A DNA stretch of 8,611 nt, taken from an uncultured Lachnospiraceae bacterium (lineage in GTDB: Bacteria; Bacillota; Clostridia; Lachnospirales; Lachnospiraceae). Shown piece by piece: positions 5,774 through 8,611 of the stretch (positions are counted from its first letter, which is position 1; each line of letters opens with the position of its first letter). The notes beneath the pieces are model-generated. The model ran no database searches, was not told where the DNA came from, and saw only the letters and a list, made by a program, of their open reading frames with translations. The position numbers were made by a program, and so were the translations under genes. The stretch lies in contig CACZQX010000320.1 in the NCBI GenBank assembly GCA_902783445.1, positions 1 to 8,611 on the forward strand, given 5' to 3'.

Positions 5774-5875
5774 ATGACAAACAAAGAAAACAACAACAAA
5801 AGAGGTTGGTGGAATCCACAGAACATCTTTGATGCTATGGCAGAAGAAAAGGCAGAAAAATCAAACAACAAATAG
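5774..5875 (+). CDS. Small 33-residue protein, function unknown
   Basis: A short gene with a near-perfect ribosome binding site, AGGAGGT at 5760-5766, 7 bases before the ATG. The product is MTNKENNNKRGWWNPQNIFD followed by AMAEEKAEKSNNK. It is hydrophilic, with no membrane helix or signal. Asn/Lys-rich ends flank a central RGWWNPQNIFDAMAEEKAEK stretch that could form an amphipathic helix with a Trp-Trp anchor. It is a stand-alone unit with its own promoter-like element and a strong terminator. I do not recognise the family. Alternatively the transcript could act mainly as a small RNA, but the ribosome binding site quality and clean reading frame favour translation. Confidence 0.65.
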   Translation: MTNKENNNKRGWWNPQNIFDAMAEEKAEKSNNK

Positions 5876-5911
5876 TTTGAAAGACTTACTTAAAAATATT
5901 ACACATTATTT

Positions 5912-5940
5912 AAAAAATCCCGTATCTTACGGGATTTTTT
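5912..5940 (+). terminator. Terminator after the small protein gene
   Basis: A 13-bp stem (AAAAAATCCCGTA with its complement) with a TCT loop, its 3' arm ending in six T residues. It lies 36 bases after the stop at 5875 and separates this gene from the LysR gene. Confidence 0.88.
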
Positions 5941-5982
5941 ATTTGTAGAATTTAGTTTATGTATCTGTTATCATTATCTTAG

Positions 5983-5997
5983 GTTAATTAACGGAGG
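5983..5997 (+). promoter_or_regulatory. Palindrome abutting the LysR ribosome binding site
   Basis: A perfect 10-bp palindrome GTTAATTAAC (5983-5992) directly precedes GGAGG (5993-5997), which lies 10 bases before the LysR ATG. Bound protein there could affect expression; LysR regulators often autoregulate. A weak promoter (TTGTAG-N17-TGTTAT) may lie at about 5943-5971. Confidence 0.35.
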
Positions 5998-6007
5998 ATA
6001 TAAGCCT

Positions 6008-6907
6008 ATGACAATTACGCAACTTGAATATTATCTTGAAGTAGTTAAATGCCGCAGTATAACAGAAGCAGCAAACCGTGTTTATATTACTCAGCCTTCT
6101 ATGGGGCGCCAAATCACCGCCATAGAAAACGAGCTGGGCGTTAAGCTTTTGGAAAGAACCAACCAGGGCGTGGAACTTACTCCCGCCGGCGAAGTTTTTT
6201 ATTGTGAGCTTTGCCGTATTATGAAAGAATATAAAAACGCTGTTGAAAACACGCAAAATACATACAACGGACAGGTGACAAAACTTTCCATCGGACTGCT
6301 TGAATATCTTGCTATCGACGATGTCATTTCCCAATTGATTCAATTCTTCGAAAACAAATATCCCGATATTAAACTCGATATATTTACCCGGTCTTTCGGC
6401 GGCCTTTTGGATGCTGTGCTGGAGCAGGATGCGGATGCTGTTGTGTCTTTTGATTTTAACTTTTTAAATCAGCCGCGACTTGACCTAAGAAATTTCCTGG
6501 AAATAAAGCCATACTTAGCTGTCCCTTCAGGCCATTTCCTTGCCAAGCAAAAAAGCATAGCCTATAAAGATCTTGAAGATGTAACAATAGTTTTATCCGG
6601 AAGTGATGACTGCCCATACGGAGTCGATTTAATAACACGCATTTGCCAAAAAGAAGGCGGATTTACACCTACGTTTCATTTTACGGATTCCATGAAAGAT
6701 GCCATGCTTTGGGTGCGCACCGGTAACGAATGTTCAATAATCGTAGACCGTATCGAAATCACCGACGGAAACTTGATTAAAAAATTTCCGCTGCCGCAAA
6801 AAAGTAACGACCAACACTATATCCAAATAGCGACAAAGAAAGGCAATAAAAATTCTGCTTTGAAATTGTTTATGGATTTCATGATGAAACATATACCGGA
6901 GAGGTAA
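6008..6907 (+). CDS. LysR-type transcriptional regulator
   Basis: A 299-residue protein of standard LysR length. Residues 1-60 hold the winged helix-turn-helix (MTITQLEYYLEVVKCRSITE, then AANRVYITQPSMGRQITAIE and LGVKLLERTNQGVELTPAGE), matching the family's conserved DNA-binding segment. A linker helix to about residue 90 joins a two-lobed effector-binding domain (about 91-295; LSIGLLEYLAIDDVISQLIQ begins the first lobe). The start at 6008 is supported by GGAGG 10 bases upstream. LysR proteins usually control a divergent neighbour, but here the upstream gene is co-directional and ends at a terminator, and the downstream gene is convergent, so the target is not evident. The ligand cannot be read from the sequence. 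Confidence 0.93.
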   Translation: MTITQLEYYLEVVKCRSITEAANRVYITQPSMGRQITAIENELGVKLLERTNQGVELTPAGEVFYCELCRIMKEYKNAVENTQNTYNGQVTKLSIGLLEYLAIDDVISQLIQFFENKYPDIKLDIFTRSFGGLLDAVLEQDADAVVSFDFNFLNQPRLDLRNFLEIKPYLAVPSGHFLAKQKSIAYKDLEDVTIVLSGSDDCPYGVDLITRICQKEGGFTPTFHFTDSMKDAMLWVRTGNECSIIVDRIEITDGNLIKKFPLPQKSNDQHYIQIATKKGNKNSALKLFMDFMMKHIPER

Positions 6908-6994
6908 GGGAAAACTATTATTTTGAATATTTGCTGGTATAGAACATTCTCTCTTATTTTTCCAATTAACCAACCTTTCATTATCATGTACAAA

Positions 6995-7024
6995 AAATAT
7001 CCGTGCCAATTGGCACGGATATTT
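6995..7024. terminator. Bidirectional terminator between LysR and the surface protein gene
   Basis: A perfect 30-bp palindrome centred on CCAATTGG, with flanking T-rich tails in both directions (tttgtattttttt on plus, TTTTTTG on minus). It ends both convergent genes. The 87 bases from the LysR stop to here show nothing else. Confidence 0.88.
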
Positions 7025-7032
7025 GTATTTTT

Positions 7033-8611
7033 TTATCTTTCAAATGCTTTCTTTTTATAAATAATAGTGGAAGTAATCCCCGCAGCTGCAATCACCGCAA
7101 ATAACGTATACAAACCAATATTGCTATGGTCGCCCGTATCCGGTGCTGCGCTAGCATCGCTGATTACTATGGCATAGTCGGAAGCGTGGGAGAATGCTAA
7201 GCTGGCATTACCATCAGCATCAACTTTTGCTGATCTGATAAATTCCAAAAATCCATCGTTGAAGTAATATAGATTTCCATATTTACCGCTATATGCCGTT
7301 CCAACGTTTATGTTCAGGGTCGCTTCAAATCCAAACTCCCCGTCATGAGTTAAAGACATACAAAGGAATGGGTTATTGTTTCTTATCATATCAAGCCATT
7401 CTTTAGAATACTTATCATCAAAGCTGTCCGGCCAATATCCTTTATTTCCTATTTTTACTTCCAAGTTAATATCTTTAAGCGTATCTGCTGTAACATTTTT
7501 ACCGTTTATTGTCCAGCTATACTCGCCCATATCAAGTGTTACGTCGATATTTTTGCCTTTAATCTGCTCAAGAATTTCAACCGGTACAACCGTTGCAATA
7601 CTACCATCATCTTGTTTCATATCTATTGTAAGAGATTCTTTGTTGGCATCTGTTGCTGTATTCTCAAGTTCTACAATTTGTGCAACAGCTTCTTGTACCT
7701 GAGCATCTGAAGGTCTAACCGGCTCATATGTTGAACCGCCATCGTCCTCACCTTTACTGTCAGGGAAAACATATTCTCCTGCCCAGATTGTCTCCCAGTC
7801 AGAGGAGTGGTAGGCTGATGTGACATCCAAAGTTATATCATTAAGTGGGGCCAAATTCACTGCGCTTATTACTTTATTATAATCATCCTGATGAGTATAT
7901 CTTATTGCATCCCTCCAATTTTTTGGCAGAATATTTGCTAAATACTCATATGTTATATCTTTATCAGTTGGAATCAATGCATAAATATCTACCGGTGATC
8001 CCCACTCCATAGGACCACCTGTTCCATATCCTACCGGCCATGCGAACCATGAAAACTCGTCTTCATAAGTCGAGCCGGATATTAACCTTAGGCAAGCAAA
8101 TCTATAATTGTATAATGCCGAAACAACTATGTTATTTGGGCTACCGGCAGTTCGACTTTCTACCGTGTCAGTTGGAGTCCATTTATAATTATTAACTCCC
8201 GTATACGGAACCCATTTTACAAAAGCCATGTCTGTTTTGACGTCCGGAGCAACGCCCGGCTCTCCCAATTTATCAATCATATCCTGATAAGTGTCTCCAC
8301 TTTCATATTTAACTATCATAATTCTTTTTGAATCATAACTATGATTATGATTAATCCATCTAAAGTCTTTTGAGCCATACATACCTACTACCGAAATAAT
8401 ATTTTCATCAGCGCTAAACGCTACGTGAATACTGGAAGCGGTTAAATCTTTTAGCAACGTATCGTTATCTAGATCAGGGTTGTCATCTAATATCACCTGT
8501 ACATTGTGGACTCCGTTCTCAATTTCAACCTGCTGTAATATGTCATCCTTAAAATCACCAACTGTATCATCATCGTCATATACAAACTTAAACGACGCTG
8601 CGAAGTATCCA
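7033..8611 (-). CDS. Sortase-anchored surface protein, C-terminal part (runs off right edge)
   Basis: The frame is open to the window edge, giving 525 visible residues; the GTG at 8496 is internal, because the frame continues upstream as GYFAASFKFVYDDDDTVGDF. The C-terminus is a cell-wall sorting signal: PDTGD (visible residues 490-494, bases 7143-7129), a hydrophobic segment (IGLYTLFAVIAAAGITSTII) and a positive tail (YKKKAFER). PxTGD variants of LPXTG are common in Clostridia. Before it lies a beta-rich module (about residues 325-480: VEILEQIKGKNIDVTLDMG, EYSWTINGKNV, FGFEATLNINVGTAYSGKYG, LAFSHASDYAIVIS) that I recognise as recurring next to such anchors. An upstream segment, YESGDTYQDMIDKL...FVKW, resembles InlB-type / bacterial Ig-like repeats. 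No enzyme motif is visible; adhesion or another surface role is inferred. The N-terminus, signal peptide and promoter are outside the window. Confidence 0.85.
   Translation of the reverse strand, partial: GYFAASFKFVYDDDDTVGDFKDDILQQVEIENGVHNVQVILDDNPDLDNDTLLKDLTASSIHVAFSADENIISVVGMYGSKDFRWINHNHSYDSKRIMIVKYESGDTYQDMIDKLGEPGVAPDVKTDMAFVKWVPYTGVNNYKWTPTDTVESRTAGSPNNIVVSALYNYRFACLRLISGSTYEDEFSWFAWPVGYGTGGPMEWGSPVDIYALIPTDKDITYEYLANILPKNWRDAIRYTHQDDYNKVISAVNLAPLNDITLDVTSAYHSSDWETIWAGEYVFPDSKGEDDGGSTYEPVRPSDAQVQEAVAQIVELENTATDANKESLTIDMKQDDGSIATVVPVEILEQIKGKNIDVTLDMGEYSWTINGKNVTADTLKDINLEVKIGNKGYWPDSFDDKYSKEWLDMIRNNNPFLCMSLTHDGEFGFEATLNINVGTAYSGKYGNLYYFNDGFLEFIRSAKVDADGNASLAFSHASDYAIVISDASAAPDTGDHSNIGLYTLFAVIAAAGITSTIIYKKKAFER

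Noticed and set aside
6995..7024. Perfect 30-bp palindrome as an operator or recombination site
   Set aside because: It lies between convergent genes with T-rich tails on both sides, which fits a bidirectional terminator.

Overview
The window looks like chromosome of a low-GC, Gram-positive anaerobe of the Clostridia, most likely Lachnospiraceae. The basis is AT-rich DNA with strong AGGAGG-type ribosome binding sites, short intergenic gaps closed by hairpin terminators, a DUF6033-type protein, a PadR / permease-prefix (HAAS) / DUF4097-like operon, and a surface protein ending in a PDTGD sortase signal. No rRNA, tRNA, CRISPR array, insertion sequence or phage gene is visible.

Layout, left to right. 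(1) 1-607, minus: the N-terminal 202 codons of a DUF6033-like protein, running off the left edge. Its upstream region carries a near-consensus flagellar sigma-28 promoter (687-714) and a leader with two CsrA-like GGA sites, one in a hairpin loop and one on the Shine-Dalgarno. (2) 744-3149, minus: a three-gene operon of a PadR repressor, a six-helix membrane protein with an N-terminal HAAS domain, and a membrane-anchored beta-repeat protein. It is driven by a TTGACA-N17-TATATT promoter whose spacer holds an inverted repeat, followed by further copies of the same half-site. It ends at a terminator at 744-781. (3) 3218-3881, minus: a six-helix membrane protein of unknown function with its own terminator. 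(4) 4072-4857, plus: a VanX-like D-Ala-D-Ala dipeptidase lipoprotein, transcribed divergently from the previous gene out of apparently overlapping promoters. (5) 4994-5533, minus: a PrsW-like intramembrane protease whose start is unclear; the best ribosome binding site leads into another frame. (6) 5774-5875, plus: an unlisted 33-residue small protein with its own extended -10 promoter, ideal ribosome binding site and terminator. (7) 6008-6907, plus: a LysR-type regulator with no obvious target beside it. (8) 7033-8611, minus: the C-terminal 525 residues of a large sortase-anchored surface protein that enters from the right edge.

The genes do not form one pathway. Most are single-gene units separated by terminators. 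The shared theme is the cell envelope: a PadR-controlled membrane module, an envelope dipeptidase, an intramembrane protease, an anchored surface protein and several membrane proteins. The most informative non-coding signals are the sigma-28 plus CsrA-like arrangement ahead of the DUF6033 gene, which links that family to motility control by analogy with the flagellin gene hag of Bacillus subtilis, and the repeated PadR-type operator.
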